From: Mactromeris polynyma
Lineage: Eukaryota > Mollusca > Bivalvia > Venerida > Mactridae
DNA: 64,000 nucleotides
Assembly (NCBI GenBank): GCA_032209605.1
Contig: JASFXZ010000013.1
Span: 9,073,901 to 9,137,900, forward strand
Reading direction: 5' to 3'
Part shown: one piece after another, positions 44,015 through 54,875 of the stretch
How positions within the stretch are numbered: position 1 is the stretch's first letter
Layout of the letters: each line of letters begins with the position of its first letter
Translations under genes and position numbers: made by a program
The notes under the pieces: model-generated
Told to the model about the DNA's origin: nothing
What the model saw: only the letters and a program-made list of their open reading frames with translations
The model's database searches: none

Positions 44015-44295
44015 CTGAGCAGCCGTACTAACATGGCTTTGCTATTTGCATATAATATAAGTTTTGTGTAAACTAATTATATCTTACGTTAGCCACTAAA
44101 CCAACTTATCTTCAACCGAACAACGTTTGTTACCTTGTCGCGGATTGGTTAACCTTTCGATAAGGGGTACGTTACCTTACCGAAATCCATTTTGGATCTG
44201 CAGTGATCAGCAATCGTAACCTCTCGGCATTTTTTTATGTTGCACAACAAATCTTAACCATCAAATTGCGCCGACCATCTTTTATGTCGATATAT
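44015..44295 (+). repeat. Dispersed repeat, copy 1 of pair
   Basis: Direct-orientation match to 47590-47870, sharing GGTACGTTACCTTACCGAAA, TCCATTTTGGATCTG and CAAATTGCGCCGACCATCTT. About 280 bp, substitutions plus small indels. No open frame conserved between copies. Confidence 0.85.
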
Positions 44296-44423
44296 GTTGT
44301 TATCCATGCTTTTAAAACTATCACCGCATTGAGACTCACACTCACCTTGTACATACAACCAAGTGTGTCGATGCTCCCGAATGGGCCCTGCACTTTAATG
44401 GGAAGACGACGACGATCTATCTA

Positions 44424-44584
44424 CAGTGAACCCTCACCGAAAGACCACCTCAAAATTAAGACCACAATTTTCATGTTTATTTTCACTTTTTTGCTCTTAA
44501 TGCAACCTAAATATTAAAACCACCTCAATAAGAAGACCAGTTTTCAAGAGTCCCAAAGGTGGTCTTATTATTGAGGTTTAACTG
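44424..44584 (-). mobile_element. GACCACCTC-family MITE
   Basis: TA|CAGTGAACCCTCACCGAAAG ... TTGAGGTTTAACTG|TA; 161 bp, intact ends. Confidence 0.85.
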
Positions 44585-44589
44585 TATTT

Positions 44590-44918
44590 TCATAAGTTCC
44601 ATTCAAAGTTCAAGCAGCAATTATTTCGATGATGATACTGAAGTTATTATTAATTTCTAAATTTAGACGAATACACATCTTGTATAGGGCTGTTTTTCAT
44701 AAATATGAATATAATAATAATGGTAATATGCTAATTTCACATGTCACGTGGCGTCATGAAGGGACATGTCAGTGTATGAATGCATTACAAATATTTGTCA
44801 TACACCTGTCACATCTAATTACTCATCTCCTGTAATTGCTTTTGTCGCATAATTGTATATGCATCATGCTGTGTAGTTCATGGCCAAGTATTATAACGGA
44901 CACACAGCACTCAAATCA
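44590..44918. other. No feature seen
   Basis: AT-rich intergenic DNA. Confidence 0.5.
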
Positions 44919-44920
44919 CA

Positions 44921-45297
44921 ATATTTACACTTTTGAGTACGAGAGTTACTCATATTTACACTTTTGAGTACGAGAGTTACTCATATTTACACTTTTGAGT
45001 ACGAGAGTTACTCATATTTACACTTTTGAGTACGAGAGTTACTCATATTTACACTTTTGAGTACGAGAGTTACTCATATTTACACTTTTGAGTACGAGAG
45101 TTACTCATATTTACACTTTTGAGTACGAGAGTTACTCATATTTACACTTTTGAGTACGAGAGTTACTCATATTTACACTTTTGAGTACGAGAGTGACTCA
45201 TATTTACACTTTTGAGTACGAGAGTTACTCATATTTACACTTTTGAGTACGAGAGTTACTCATATTTACACTTTTGAGTACGAGAGTTACTCATATT
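44921..45297 (+). repeat. 31-bp satellite, 12 copies
   Basis: Unit TCATATTTACACTTTTGAGT + ACGAGAGTTAC. Copies are nearly identical (one G-for-T change at about 45194), so very recent expansion or strong homogenisation. Confidence 0.96.
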
Positions 45298-45385
45298 GGG
45301 TGTAAAAAATGTGTGAACATGTCAAACGAATGCCGATTATTATTTGGGGCTCATTTTCTTAGAGAGCTAAAACAGAGAGAATACG

Positions 45386-45655
45386 TAACTACAGGGAACG
45401 CCACATACACAAGACAATACCTCCCCACGCAGACCTCCGGAAAAACAACAATCCACAAAACATAAGGCACTTAAGGAGGCCAAACGGTACACATATTAAG
45501 GAACGGAGGCACAAGGAATGGCCCGGCAGACCATAAAGAATAACTATGAGAATCAAAGTGGACAGTGAATGGAATGGGAGGGGGGAATTAATGGATGGAA
45601 AAGATCACAGGATAAGTCAAGACAACTGGCCGCAATAGACCAAAAATGGGCAGGA
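45386..45655 (+). repeat. Dispersed repeat, copy 1 (CAGGGAACGCCACATAC)
   Basis: Inverse-orientation match to 50600-50872: CAGGGAACGCCACATAC, GCAGACCTCCGG, CAAGGAATGGCC. Includes purine-rich tracts. The type is unknown; its length and lack of TIRs would fit a SINE or a fragment of a larger element. Confidence 0.75.
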
Positions 45656-45659
45656 AACA

Positions 45660-46255
45660 ATCTGAACACTGTATAAAGTGACAGAATTGCACAGGGGAAA
45701 GGGAAATACAAAACACATTCATAACACAAACAGAAACAACAATCATATAGCGAATTACAACCTTGGAACTGTCAGCAAAAAATACTGGTTATAATAAGTA
45801 TTATCGAAGACGTGGGTGTAATTATTTAAGTCTAAGTATGGAGAATAGAACTCAACCCCAATAATTAAGCCCATATTTCATAATTACTTTAAAATCTCCA
45901 AGAAAATGGACCACAAAAAATATTCAGCACTTATTTGACATTTTAATGCATTTTCCACATTCTAATTTTCAAAATTCAGACCAATAGGAGTAAATTTTGC
46001 GATTTGAGTTGAGTTCTGAATGTAAGTATCCGAAAAATTCCGGACCCTAGAGTGTTGTTTTTTATCAAATACAAATTTATTTGCAGATATCTAGAATTCG
46101 AATTACAATTACACGTGTCTAGTATAATAATGGTTGATATCAGTGGATCTTTTCGAACGTGCGAACACTAGAACTCCGAAGTATTATTATACTCAAAACA
46201 AGTATGAAAACAAGATACCGGTTGCACCAATTTGAATGTTAGATATCTTTAACAT
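45660..46255. other. No feature seen
   Basis: AT-rich. CCAAGAAAATGGACC at 45898 has a near-match at 58353 (CTCAGAAAATGGACC), so both may belong to an unresolved repeat. Confidence 0.4.
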
Positions 46256-46259
46256 CATA

Positions 46260-46670
46260 TATCGAATATGCAATTTTCGAATAAAAATATCTGCTATTCG
46301 AATAATAGATGTCTGCAATTCGAATAATAGATGTCTGTATTTCGGGTAATATATGTGCATTCGCAATTCATATCCTACATATTTGCAATTCGAATACATT
46401 TACTAGTTCTAGTTACCTGTACATGTATATGCAATTCGGATTCTATATTTCTGCAATTAAGGATACCACCGATCTGCGATTCGAATACTAGATATCCGCA
46501 ATTCGGATATTATGCAATTCGGATACTAGATATCTGCAATTCAGATACTAGATATCTGCAATGCGGATAGTAGATATTTGCAATTCGAATACTAGAAATC
46601 TGCAATTTGGATACTAGATATCCACAATTCGGATACAAGATTTCTGCAATTCGGATAATAATACAAATAA
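46260..46670 (+). repeat. 22-bp degenerate minisatellite
   Basis: About 18 imperfect copies of CTGCAATTCGGATACTAGAT; heavily diverged on the left, cleaner on the right. Confidence 0.85.
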
Positions 46671-47052
46671 TTTGAATACATGTGCATCTTATGGGTGTTT
46701 TATTTCAGAAATCGTCACATTCAATAGCATATGCTTGGATGAAAGTGTATTCCGGAAGAAAGTTGGGTGTTAAATGTCTTATTTCTTGCACAAAAATGTC
46801 AAATTCAGTGAAATAAAAATACATTTATCGGCAAGAATGTCTATCTTTATCAAATATTTATAAAAAATATACATACGTTTGTACATTAATTACATAATAC
46901 AATGTAAGTGAACGCTTTAACCTGCAGTGTTGGTTTTTGATGGTGATAGACAGGCACGTATCGCCTCCAGCAATTGGTCAAATATGTAGGTCAATGTTAG
47001 ATTTGTGGCTGACCCTTTTATGAATGTATCATATATGTAAGTAAAATATAAC

Positions 47053-47373
47053 TACGGAATCCTGTGTCCGCCATCGACTTGTCCACTTAAGGTAAACGCT
47101 ACAACTTGAAATTAAGCTTTTAATTTTCAGTTTGACGAGGTGTATATTTCCTATAATTCTGACACGATAATTAACGCGCAACTGTCAACATGTCGACCCA
47201 GAGATTTCAACTTGTCGCGCAAGATTATTGGTCGACAAGTTGACACAATCATCAATTAAACAAATTGGACTTTTTCAACTTTTTGTGGAAAAAATTTACA
47301 CCTTCAAAGCTTAATTTCAAGTTGTCGCGTTTCCGTTAAGTGGACAAGTCGATGGCGGAAAAAAGATTCCGTA
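47053..47373. mobile_element. TIR element, 321 bp (TCCGCCATCGACTTG)
   Basis: Inverted ends of about 65 bp: TCCGCCATCGACTTGTCCAC and GTGGACAAGTCGATGGCGGA, with TACGGAATC / GATTCCGTA outside. The left half also contains CAACTTGTCG and GTCGACAAGTTG. No open frame. Confidence 0.88.
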
Positions 47374-47589
47374 CATTACCAAGAGTTTTCCTAACTTGAC
47401 GCACTAAAACACGTCGTAAATGAACGAAGAAAGGCAGAAAAAAGCCGGCTAGGTAAGCGACGGACATGTGTCCGTGGCGCTACAGAACACTATTTTTAAA
47501 CGAATTGTATCTGTCACTAGTAAAACTTCAAATACGCTTGCAATTCAGAGACAATGCAATCTGATCACCACTTACGGCAAATGTGTTTT

Positions 47590-47870
47590 TTTGGCACAGC
47601 TGTACTTACATGGTTTTGCTATTTGCATATCAGTGTTGTCTAAACCAATCAAATTTTACGTTAACCACCAAGGCAATTTCTCTTCAACCGAACAACATTT
47701 GTAACCTTGACGCGGATTGGTTATACTTTCGATAAAGGGTACGTTACCTTACCGAAATCCATTTTGGATCTGGAGTGACGAGCAATCTCAACATCTCGGC
47801 ATTTTTTATGTTGAAACAACAAATCTTAACTTTCAAATTGCGCCGACCATCTTTTTTATGATATTTTTTG
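47590..47870 (+). repeat. Dispersed repeat, copy 2 of pair
   Basis: Partner of 44015-44295, about 3.6 kb away in the same orientation. Confidence 0.85.
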
Positions 47871-47939
47871 TTTGACTTAATGTTTACGTATTATTTTTAA
47901 TTCGTAAGCAATTTAGTCCTTGAAAATAATAAAACGATA

Positions 47940-48117
47940 CAGTCGGACCTCGTTCATTGGAGTTCATCGCGTACGAAATTTTATTTCAACTAATACAGAA
48001 TTTCGAATAGCCCATTTCAATTCGACGTGCATAAGAAGATATATCTGGACATAATATTTATTTCGGATGATACCGAGTATTCGGATAGGTGGTTGCCGAA
48101 TAATTGGGGTCTGACTG
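47940..48117 (+). mobile_element. CAGTCGGACCTCG-family MITE, intact
   Basis: TA|CAGTCGGACCTCGTTCATTG ... GGGGTCTGACTG|TA, 178 bp. Internal TTTCGAATAGCCCATTTC and TTTCGGATGATACCGAGTAT. Confidence 0.88.
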
Positions 48118-48119
48118 TA

Positions 48120-48600
48120 TTTCTCTATGTATACCTACCCAGTTTTTCCAACATCGGTAGGGTAAGGGTAAACACAGATTTTAGGGGTTCGGTAGAACAG
48201 ATAGTTCTATAGCAATTTTCGACTGTCGCATCGCCTTAATACGAAAACTACTTTTTTCCGGAAGTTGCGCAAGAATAACAGATAAGTGAATCGGTTAAAA
48301 ATAGTTCAACATCTGAGCGGAACCTGCATAACATAATAATTACTAGTAGTAATCATTACTGTGCAATTAAATGTAACGGTTCAACAATGGGCAATAATGA
48401 TTCGTACTTTCAGTGAATCTGGAAATCGGTTTTAAGGCCGAGGACCCGCATTTATGTACAGATGTGCATCCGTGGGACCCACAAGCATCCGATCAGTCCG
48501 TTTTAGCGCGGACCTATATAGGTATATAGGTCCATGGTTTTGGTAAATTAGCACTTTTTGTTATTTTAACGCCTTTGGTGTAATTACTTTCATCCAATAT
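48120..48600. other. No feature seen
   Basis: Intergenic; a palindromic GACCTATATAGGTATATAGG at 48510-48530 is short. Confidence 0.45.
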
Positions 48601-48605
48601 TACTC

Positions 48606-48858
48606 CAGGGGTGATATTACAGAAACATCTTAAGTAAAATTTCATCCTTATCCTTAAAATTACCTTTTCCTTAACTGGTTTATTTAACATACAGGTTATT
48701 ATATGGTCAAATCAAAAGCGATAAATGAATAGTATTAATATGTTGTTGTCATTACCATTACAAAGCCTAACAGTTTTAGAATTACATCCACTTGAAGTTT
48801 TGAACTTAAGTGAAAATATTTAAGATTCACTTAAGATGCTTCTGTAATACGAGCCCAG
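48606..48858 (-). mobile_element. TTACAGAAGC-family MITE, copy 3, free-standing
   Basis: About 253 bp, not nested. Inverted ends ATTACAGAAACATCTTAAGT and ACTTAAGATGCTTCTGTAAT. The interior matches 7908-8144 in inverse orientation (TAATATGTTGTTGTCATTAC). Confidence 0.85.
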
Positions 48859-48861
48859 TGC

Positions 48862-49735
48862 TTTCACCTTGCAAGTGTTTCGGTAATACATGATCACAAT
48901 GGCTCACGTAAAAAATGTCACAGCCAAAGTTTTACTCCCAAATTGATCAGGGACTCCCAAATTTGCAAATGTCGGAGTCTTAAGACCCCAAAAACCCTGT
49001 GAATGTTCACTATTTCCCTCTAGAAAATCACCAAGCAACTCAAGTAGTGTTGCTGAATGAAGCAAAAACAACCGATGCGGTTTGCTAATCGAGTTGCACT
49101 GTCAGCCAAACCACAACTGACCGGTGAGTTGTCGAAGACGCCGGAGTTTGAAGGTCATTGTCCGAGCAAAGCGAATGTAAAAATACGAAATAGGAGCTGC
49201 TGTCTATTTAATACGGTGTATACGTATAAACACTTAATTAAAAACGCAAGCGACTGGTGAATGTAATATAACATGTCGTGTACTCATCATATTAAGTGTT
49301 TTTTTAACAATCACTCACCGTTTGTTCATACAGCCGTCAGTGACCTTGTCAGAGTTTATATATCAGCCGCCCCCTCTCCAACCTGTTACTGTGAAGTATA
49401 CCTTGTCTATATCTATGTAAAGCGCATGTTCATCTTCTTGAATAACATAGTACATGTATTCATGTTTAAATCAATGTTGCGCCGAATTAAATGCGAGCTT
49501 TGTTTAAACTCTAATAACTTACATACATTGAAAAGCTTTCGCCGAAGGACTCTCGTGTGATATATGCGCTGCGTTTGATGTAATTATGTGAACACTGCGG
49601 CCAGTTTAAGGCATTTATTCACCACGTGAAAATTAGCGGAATCAGCATATTTTTTGCGCAAGGTTACGGTTGTTTCATCACGACTAAAGACTTCGGTGTC
49701 ACAGATATAACAGAAATGACGTAGTGTTGAATATT
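48862..49735. other. No gene supported
   Basis: Two short open frames (49057-49260, 49273-49560) without recognisable domains. The patch near 49060-49170 is somewhat GC-richer. Confidence 0.4.
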
Positions 49736-49740
49736 AATGA

Positions 49741-49838
49741 ACAGACTCGCAACATTGCTAGGGCAGTAGGGCGACAAGTCATCTGTGGTTAAAATAACGT
49801 TTACAGCACAGTTTGCGGATTATTGTTAAAGCGACGAG
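49741..49838 (+). other. Candidate non-coding first exon of the ASB-like gene
   Basis: GC-richer stretch ending in a strong donor, GCGACGAG|GTAAGT, with no ATG-led frame. It lies 3.4 kb upstream of the acceptor that opens the first coding exon of the ankyrin gene. The transcription start is not identifiable. Entirely inferred from the donor and position. Confidence 0.35.
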
Positions 49839-50276
49839 GTAAGTTTGTGTTTTGTTCTATACAAATTGTCTCAGAAAAGCTGTATGTTGTAAAATTCGAT
49901 TAAGCACTTATTGCGATATCTGTTATTTACTTATTGTATTGATGTAATTGATCGATACTTAGCCGGACAACAGTGATAGACGCCGATAATAGTACACCAT
50001 TAAAGTTTGAAATTATTATAAATTAAATATGAACAAAGGTTGGATATTGCTTCCTTAGTCTAAATGTAAACAATAATTTAAGAGTAAATGGTTGTTCAAA
50101 ATCATTGTTTAAATGTTAGGTTAATCATATTTAAAAAAATATATAAGAGATTATATTTGTTTTGTCGCGGTTTAATTAAATTCAGCATGTATCAAGCATT
50201 TCTGTTATTCTGCAATATTGAACTCGGAAAAAAATCTGTTAAAAACCCGCTGTCGTGCTTTTAAATGTGGTTAATA

Positions 50277-50435
50277 CAGTTGGACATCTTTTATCCGAAT
50301 ATTTGGTAGCATCCGAAATAAATATCAGTCCCGATGTATCATAGGCACGTCGAATTGAAAAGGGTTATTCGAAACCATATATTATTAAAAATAAAAAATT
50401 TGAGCCGATGAATTCGAATGAACGAGGTCCGACTG
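50277..50435 (-). mobile_element. CAGTCGGACCTCG-family MITE
   Basis: TA|CAGTTGGACATCTTTTATCC ... GAACGAGGTCCGACTG|TA, 159 bp. Lies in the putative first intron of the ASB-like gene. Confidence 0.87.
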
Positions 50436-50599
50436 TATTTGTTTCGGTTTGTGTCCGCATAATTTAAGGCATTGGTGTCATTCTGCAATATTAAACACGC
50501 TTGTTTCGGAAGAATTTTTGTTAAAAACCCGCCTCCTTGCATTCTTATGTGGTTAATATTTTGTATCGACTGCTCTGCATAAAATCATAGATAACTGTA

Positions 50600-50872
50600 G
50601 CACGGTGTTCATGTTGCACCCCCCCCCCCCCCCCCTTCGGCCGTTTGTTGCCAGCTGTTTTGACTTATCTCCTCCCTGTTTGTCATCATTAATTCTCCTT
50701 AGTTGCCCTGTATGGTCGGGGCTTTAATAAGGCCATTCCTTGCGCCCTTGTTCCCTTGCGTGTTTGCCTTTGCGACTCCTCCAATGCCTGCTGTTTTGTG
50801 GAATGTTGTTTTCCCGGAGGTCTGTGTGGAGAGGCAATGTCTTGGGTATGTGGCGTTCCCTGTAACAACTTA
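50600..50872 (-). repeat. Dispersed repeat, copy 2 (CAGGGAACGCCACATAC)
   Basis: Partner of 45386-45655 on the other strand. Its left edge is a run of 17 C at 50619-50635. The 76-codon minus frame lies wholly inside the repeat and is not conserved in the other copy. Confidence 0.75.
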
Positions 50873-50874
50873 AT

Positions 50875-51250
50875 TTTGTCTTGCATACGATCAGAATATT
50901 CTAAACAGTGATCAATCACTTGGCGAAATACTTACTTCACGTCAATAAGCGTTAGTGGACTAAACACTCTCTTAGTTTAGCAGCACAAATAAATGAACAA
51001 AAACTATTGTTGAGTTGAATCTACCTCAGCATAACCACCCAAAGCCCAAGGAGATGATACAATATCAATGTATAAACAATTGCCGGGGCAATAGGAACAC
51101 ACACATCATCAATAATGAAAGAAAATAGGGGTTCCACTTCGGAACGGTTAGTTGCAAAACACCACTGGGGTATTAAATCTGGATAAAGGGTGCATTTTAC
51201 CTCACATTCATCCCGCTAACACCCAAATAAAACGAACGATGCAATCATCA
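50875..51250. other. No feature seen
   Basis: Intronic or intergenic DNA. Confidence 0.45.
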
Positions 51251-51252
51251 TT

Positions 51253-51449
51253 TACGGAATCCCGTTAGGGCTATCGCGATCTCGCCCCTCGCCGTTTTAA
51301 TTGACCAAGACAAAAATGAGAATCGTTTCTTACATTCTCGCATCTTTTTCTTTCAAATTGTAGTACTTTGTATACAGAACTACTGTGTTTTCATTTCAAA
51401 TTCGATAAATTAGGGGCGATATCGCGATGGCCCTAACAGGATCCCGTAC
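51253..51449. mobile_element. TIR element TACGGGATCCTGTTAGGGCC
   Basis: 197 bp. Ends TACGGAATCCCGTTAGGGCT and GGCCCTAACAGGATCCCGTA, then TCGCGATCTCGCCCCT / AGGGGCGATATCGCGA. A partial relative lies at 59690-59819. Confidence 0.85.
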
Positions 51450-51880
51450 TCATTTCGTATTTTTAACCAAAAGGAGCTTTAAGTACACTTGCACACCGTT
51501 CTTGCAAATATAAATTGTTACTAGACAGACACGTGTGTTTTTGAATCATAAAAGCATACGCCAAACACAAATGTTATATTCACCACTAGACGTTAGAACA
51601 TGTTGATCAAACCGGAACATAATTAAGTTCACGACATCTATGTTCGTGTTGGCGCCGTGTTTGATATAATGACAAATGTATCCTATGAATTTGCGTAAAC
51701 ACCTTCTGATGTGTTTTCTATCTGTCACCTCCATAACAGAATCAGTTAAAGGTACGAACATATTTATACTTTCAAATCACCCTTGCACCCACCCCGGCCC
51801 CCATCGAATCCACCCATTCATCAACCCACGCACTGAAAGTCAACACATTCATCCGTCTGTCTTAAAAACTGTTGTCACAT
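51450..51880. other. No feature seen
   Basis: C-rich tract at 51780-51830 (CACCCACCCCGGCCCCC) without further structure. Confidence 0.45.
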
Positions 51881-51885
51881 TTCAG

Positions 51886-51990
51886 AAGATTGTGACGAGT
51901 TCTCCCCCTTTATCCCTTCCGGATAGTATATAGCCCGGTATATATACATCTCTATAGAAGGGATCAAGGATGAAAACTAGTGACAATCTC
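51886..51990. mobile_element. AGTTCTCTCCCTTTATCCCTT MITE, copy 3
   Basis: Compact palindrome of about 105 bp: AGATTGTGACGAGTTCTCCC and the inverse TAGTGACAATCTCC, with CTTTATCCCTTCC / AGAAGGGATCAAGG inside. This shows that GTGACAATCT belongs to the element end. Confidence 0.83.
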
Positions 51991-51994
51991 CTTT

Positions 51995-52560
51995 TGTTTC
52001 ATTCATGACAGCTTAACATATATCATATTCTATTTATGTCCCTGTTCTATTCATAACTTTTCATTTTTCTAAACGTCCTTGAATAATGTCTCTGTTTTCG
52101 CATTATATTTGTTTATTTCAGCGCAATATTTCATATATTTTTCTTTCTCTATGTCAGATAATTTCTCGTAAATATCGTAAGACAAACAAGAACTATCCGT
52201 TTAAAAACAATAAAAGGCGTATATTGAATTATTTCTTCCGGTATGTTAAATGAAATCATGTTTTTTGCAACATGTTGAAAAATAAATCCTTATAAAAAAT
52301 TAACTCGGATCAGCTAACATATTAACTATTTCCGGCAAAATTCGAACTACTAACGAACGCACAGCTTACGAAAACCCCGTTTGGTGCCTCTTGGGTGAAC
52401 GAAAACCCCGTTTGGTGCCTCTCGTGAGAAAATATGATTGGTCAGATTAAAAAAATCCCGCTTCAAGGACAACATTAGGTTGGTCAAAAATGCAGGTCAA
52501 AATCAATGTTATACAGCTACGCCGAATAAAGAAGAGAGGAAAAACAAAGTTTAAGATATA
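51995..52560. other. No feature seen
   Basis: A 27-bp direct repeat, GAACGAAAACCCCGTTTGGT style, occurs at about 52365 and 52396. Confidence 0.5.
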
Positions 52561-52567
52561 GGCATTG

Positions 52568-52745
52568 CAGTCGGACCTCGTTTATTCGACAACCTTTTAT
52601 CCGAATACTCGGTATCATCCGAAATAAATAACAGGTCCCCATGTTTCTTCATAGGCACGCCGAATTTAAATGGGCAATTCGAAACAATGTATTAATCGAA
52701 ATAAAATTTCGGAGCCGATGAATTCGAATGAACTAGGTCCGACTG
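52568..52745 (-). mobile_element. CAGTCGGACCTCG-family MITE, reference copy
   Basis: 178 bp. CAGTCGGACCTCGTTTATTC and GAACTAGGTCCGACTG (then TA). Interior: TCGGTATCATCCGAAATAAA, CACGCCGAATTTAAATGGGC, GAGCCGATGAATTCGAATGA. The CAGTCGGACCTCG ends resemble Tigger/pogo-type Tc1/mariner termini. Confidence 0.88.
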
Positions 52746-52895
52746 TATTTAAAACGACAGCCTTGACAGGAATAAGGAAGTACATATTGTTTATTCTGTC
52801 TGTATAATTAAAAGCAGTAATTACAGTAACCGGAGTATCACTGTTACCTACGAATGACCGGTGGTGACATTTACATTTCATTTGAATTTGAAATA

Positions 52896-53060
52896 TAGTA
52901 AACCCTCTGTTAAGGACCACCTCAATAACAAGACCACCTCAAAATTAAAAACACAGTTTTCAAGTTTTGCTCTTTATTCAAAATCAATATAAAGACCACC
53001 TCAATGTTAAGACCAGTTTTTTAAAGGTCCTAAGGATAGCTTATTATTGACGTTTAACTG
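52896..53060 (-). mobile_element. GACCACCTC-family MITE
   Basis: TAGTAAACCCTCTGTTAAGG ... TTGACGTTTAACTG|TA. Lies 130 bp upstream of the acceptor of the first ASB coding exon. Confidence 0.82.
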
Positions 53061-53087
53061 TACTATATATACATATATACTATAAAC

Positions 53088-53155
53088 ATACTATAGGGAT
53101 AAAGGGAAAGAACTATGGAAGGGATAAAGGGAAATAACTCGTGACAATCTCCTGT
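53088..53155 (+). mobile_element. AGTTCTCTCCC MITE, right half
   Basis: ATAGGGATAAAGGGAAAGAA, a second GGGATAAAGGGAAATAAC and CGTGACAATCTCCTGTG. It ends about 40 bp before the splice acceptor at 53193. Confidence 0.72.
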
Positions 53156-53261
53156 GCTTCACACCGATTAACTTTGTCACACTTTATTTGCAGATGAGCA
53201 TTTGAGCAGACGATATTCGCTGAACCGATACTGTATCCGTACAACCGGAAACACCGTTACC

Positions 53262-54618
53262 ATGGCGAACCGTCACCCTGAACTTTCTGATGATGAACAG
53301 GTGCTAGATTTGCTTCGACTTGTGGTAACAAGACATCCTAGTGCTATGACAACAATTGATGACGTTTATAAACACTCGCCACATCTTGCAAATTGTTATT
53401 TGACCTTCAGCTTTCGAGAAAATGGGTCAAGGACGGACCACGAATGTAGGTGTCACTATGAACACGAGTATATGACCTATATTAAGGAAACAGGGTTCGA
53501 TTTTGATAGTTTTAGTCACATGGCGAAAAATGTTATAAGAGGCTATTGTCGACATACGTCAGAATCTCCTACGTCAGCATCACCATCACCTAGTTACAAT
53601 CGTTCGATGGTGATGCCATTATCGAGTTGTGGCAATGTTCGCCGTTATTCTGTGGACTTTGACCTTTCGAATAACAACAAACCACTCTCTTCACGTCTGA
53701 CGAAACGACGATCAAGTAGCAGTCTAAAGTCGCTTGAAATGAACGATAACATCAGAGGTATGTCGTCTCGAAAGTCGTCTTGCAGTCTGAGGTCACTCAC
53801 TCTAGACATTGAGGAAGTCGTCGGTCAAACCCAAACGAGTCTAATTCACGCAGCGGCAGCTGTGGGCGACGGTAGCTTGTTGTTATTCTTGCTTAAGAAA
53901 GCCAAAATATCTTTGGAACAACTCGGCAAATTTCAGCTGTCTCCTTTGCACTTGGCGATAATAAAACACCGGATGTGCTACTTGAAACAAATAATACTCC
54001 GTCCAGAAATATATCTTTCAAATCGAGCTGGTAATTTTAAATACGCTTATCTTCAGTCCGACGCACATGGACACAAAAGTCTTGAGGTGTGCAAGATATC
54101 TCTCATAGGGTTGTGTATAAAGGCAAAAGATTTTGACACAATGCAAGACCTTCTGAACAGTGGCGTCATGAGTGATGTTGCTATGCAAAGAGGACTTAAG
54201 GAAGCCATCGAGGAAGATTCTTTCTACGCTGCTGAAATCTTGTTCAAAAATGGAGTGCGACCCGATCTCGAAGTAATGAAAATTGCTGCGGGTAAAAGCT
54301 TATCGGTGTTCGAAAGTGTGTTCCGGCGATTCAGAAAAGATTTCAAAATTTACTCCATACAGCATCCGGAGCACATAACGCGAGAACTTCTCATGCCCGC
54401 CATCTTGACGAAAAATTATTGGGTAGTTAAGTTGTTGGTGGAGAATGGGGCCCCTGCAACGTGTAAGGGATTTTACACGCCTTTGACCCTGGCGGTCCTG
54501 GAAAACCAGCCAGATGTGACGAAGCTCTTGCTAGACCATAATGCAGACAGATCTCCGGAGTTACAAAGCTGTAATCTTCTAGACATATCAACGTGCATGG
54601 GGTACACGGAATGCGCAG
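53262..54618 (+). CDS. ASB-like ankyrin-repeat protein, coding exon 1
   Basis: The exon opens after TTTATTTGCAG (53193). A tiny ATG at 53194 gives a three-codon uORF, so I start at the next ATG, 53262 (ACCATGG, good context). Residues 1-452 of 699. Residues 1-90 are an unrecognised domain rich in His, Cys and Tyr. About 95-185 is a Ser-rich linker with two similar basic-Ser motifs (RRSSSSLKSLE and RKSSCSLRSLT) that look like kinase sites. Ankyrin-type repeats start near residue 190 (TSLIHAAAAVGDGSLLLFLL, SPLHLAIIKHRMCYLKQII), continue in degenerate form, and are clear again near 385-450 (YTPLTLAVLENQPDVTKLLL). The exon ends GCGCAG|GTATGA in phase 1. With exon 2 it resembles ankyrin-SOCS-box adaptors that recruit Elongin B/C and Cullin-5. 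Substrate unknown. The N-terminal domain is not typical of named ASB proteins. Confidence 0.85.
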
Positions 54619-54680
54619 GTATGATTACATTTCTAGCTGTATAAATATGAACGCAGTAATTCGCAATGTCAGCCGAATTA

Positions 54681-54775
54681 CAGTAAATCCTCACTTTAAG
54701 ACCACCTCGATATGGAGCCCATATCATGGTCCAGATTTAGTTTTTTCCTTAGTACGTAAAGTCACCTCGTTTATT
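54681..54775 (+). mobile_element. GACCACCTC-family MITE fragment in the ASB intron
   Basis: TA|CAGTAAATCCTCACTTTAAG, ACCACCTCGATATGG; the right part is eroded. It occupies a third of the 257-bp intron 54619-54875. Confidence 0.6.
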
Positions 54776-54875
54776 GCGCCGACTATACTTTTTCAAGATA
54801 TTTCTTGTTTTTTTTTGTTTTTTTGAAATTGCATCGAGTTTACTAAATAATTTATCAAAACCACTTTATTTTCAG

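Noticed and set aside
50619..50635. Possible contig join or telomere-like run
   Set aside because: A plain run of 17 C at the edge of a repeat; no telomeric TTAGGG units around it.
50689..50919. 76-codon minus frame, Gln/Lys/Arg-rich
   Set aside because: Wholly inside a dispersed repeat; the second copy (45386-45655) does not keep the frame.
53202..53261. Upstream extension of the ASB frame by 20 codons
   Set aside because: It begins at TTG just after a splice acceptor; ATG 53262 has a good initiation context and is the first in-frame ATG.
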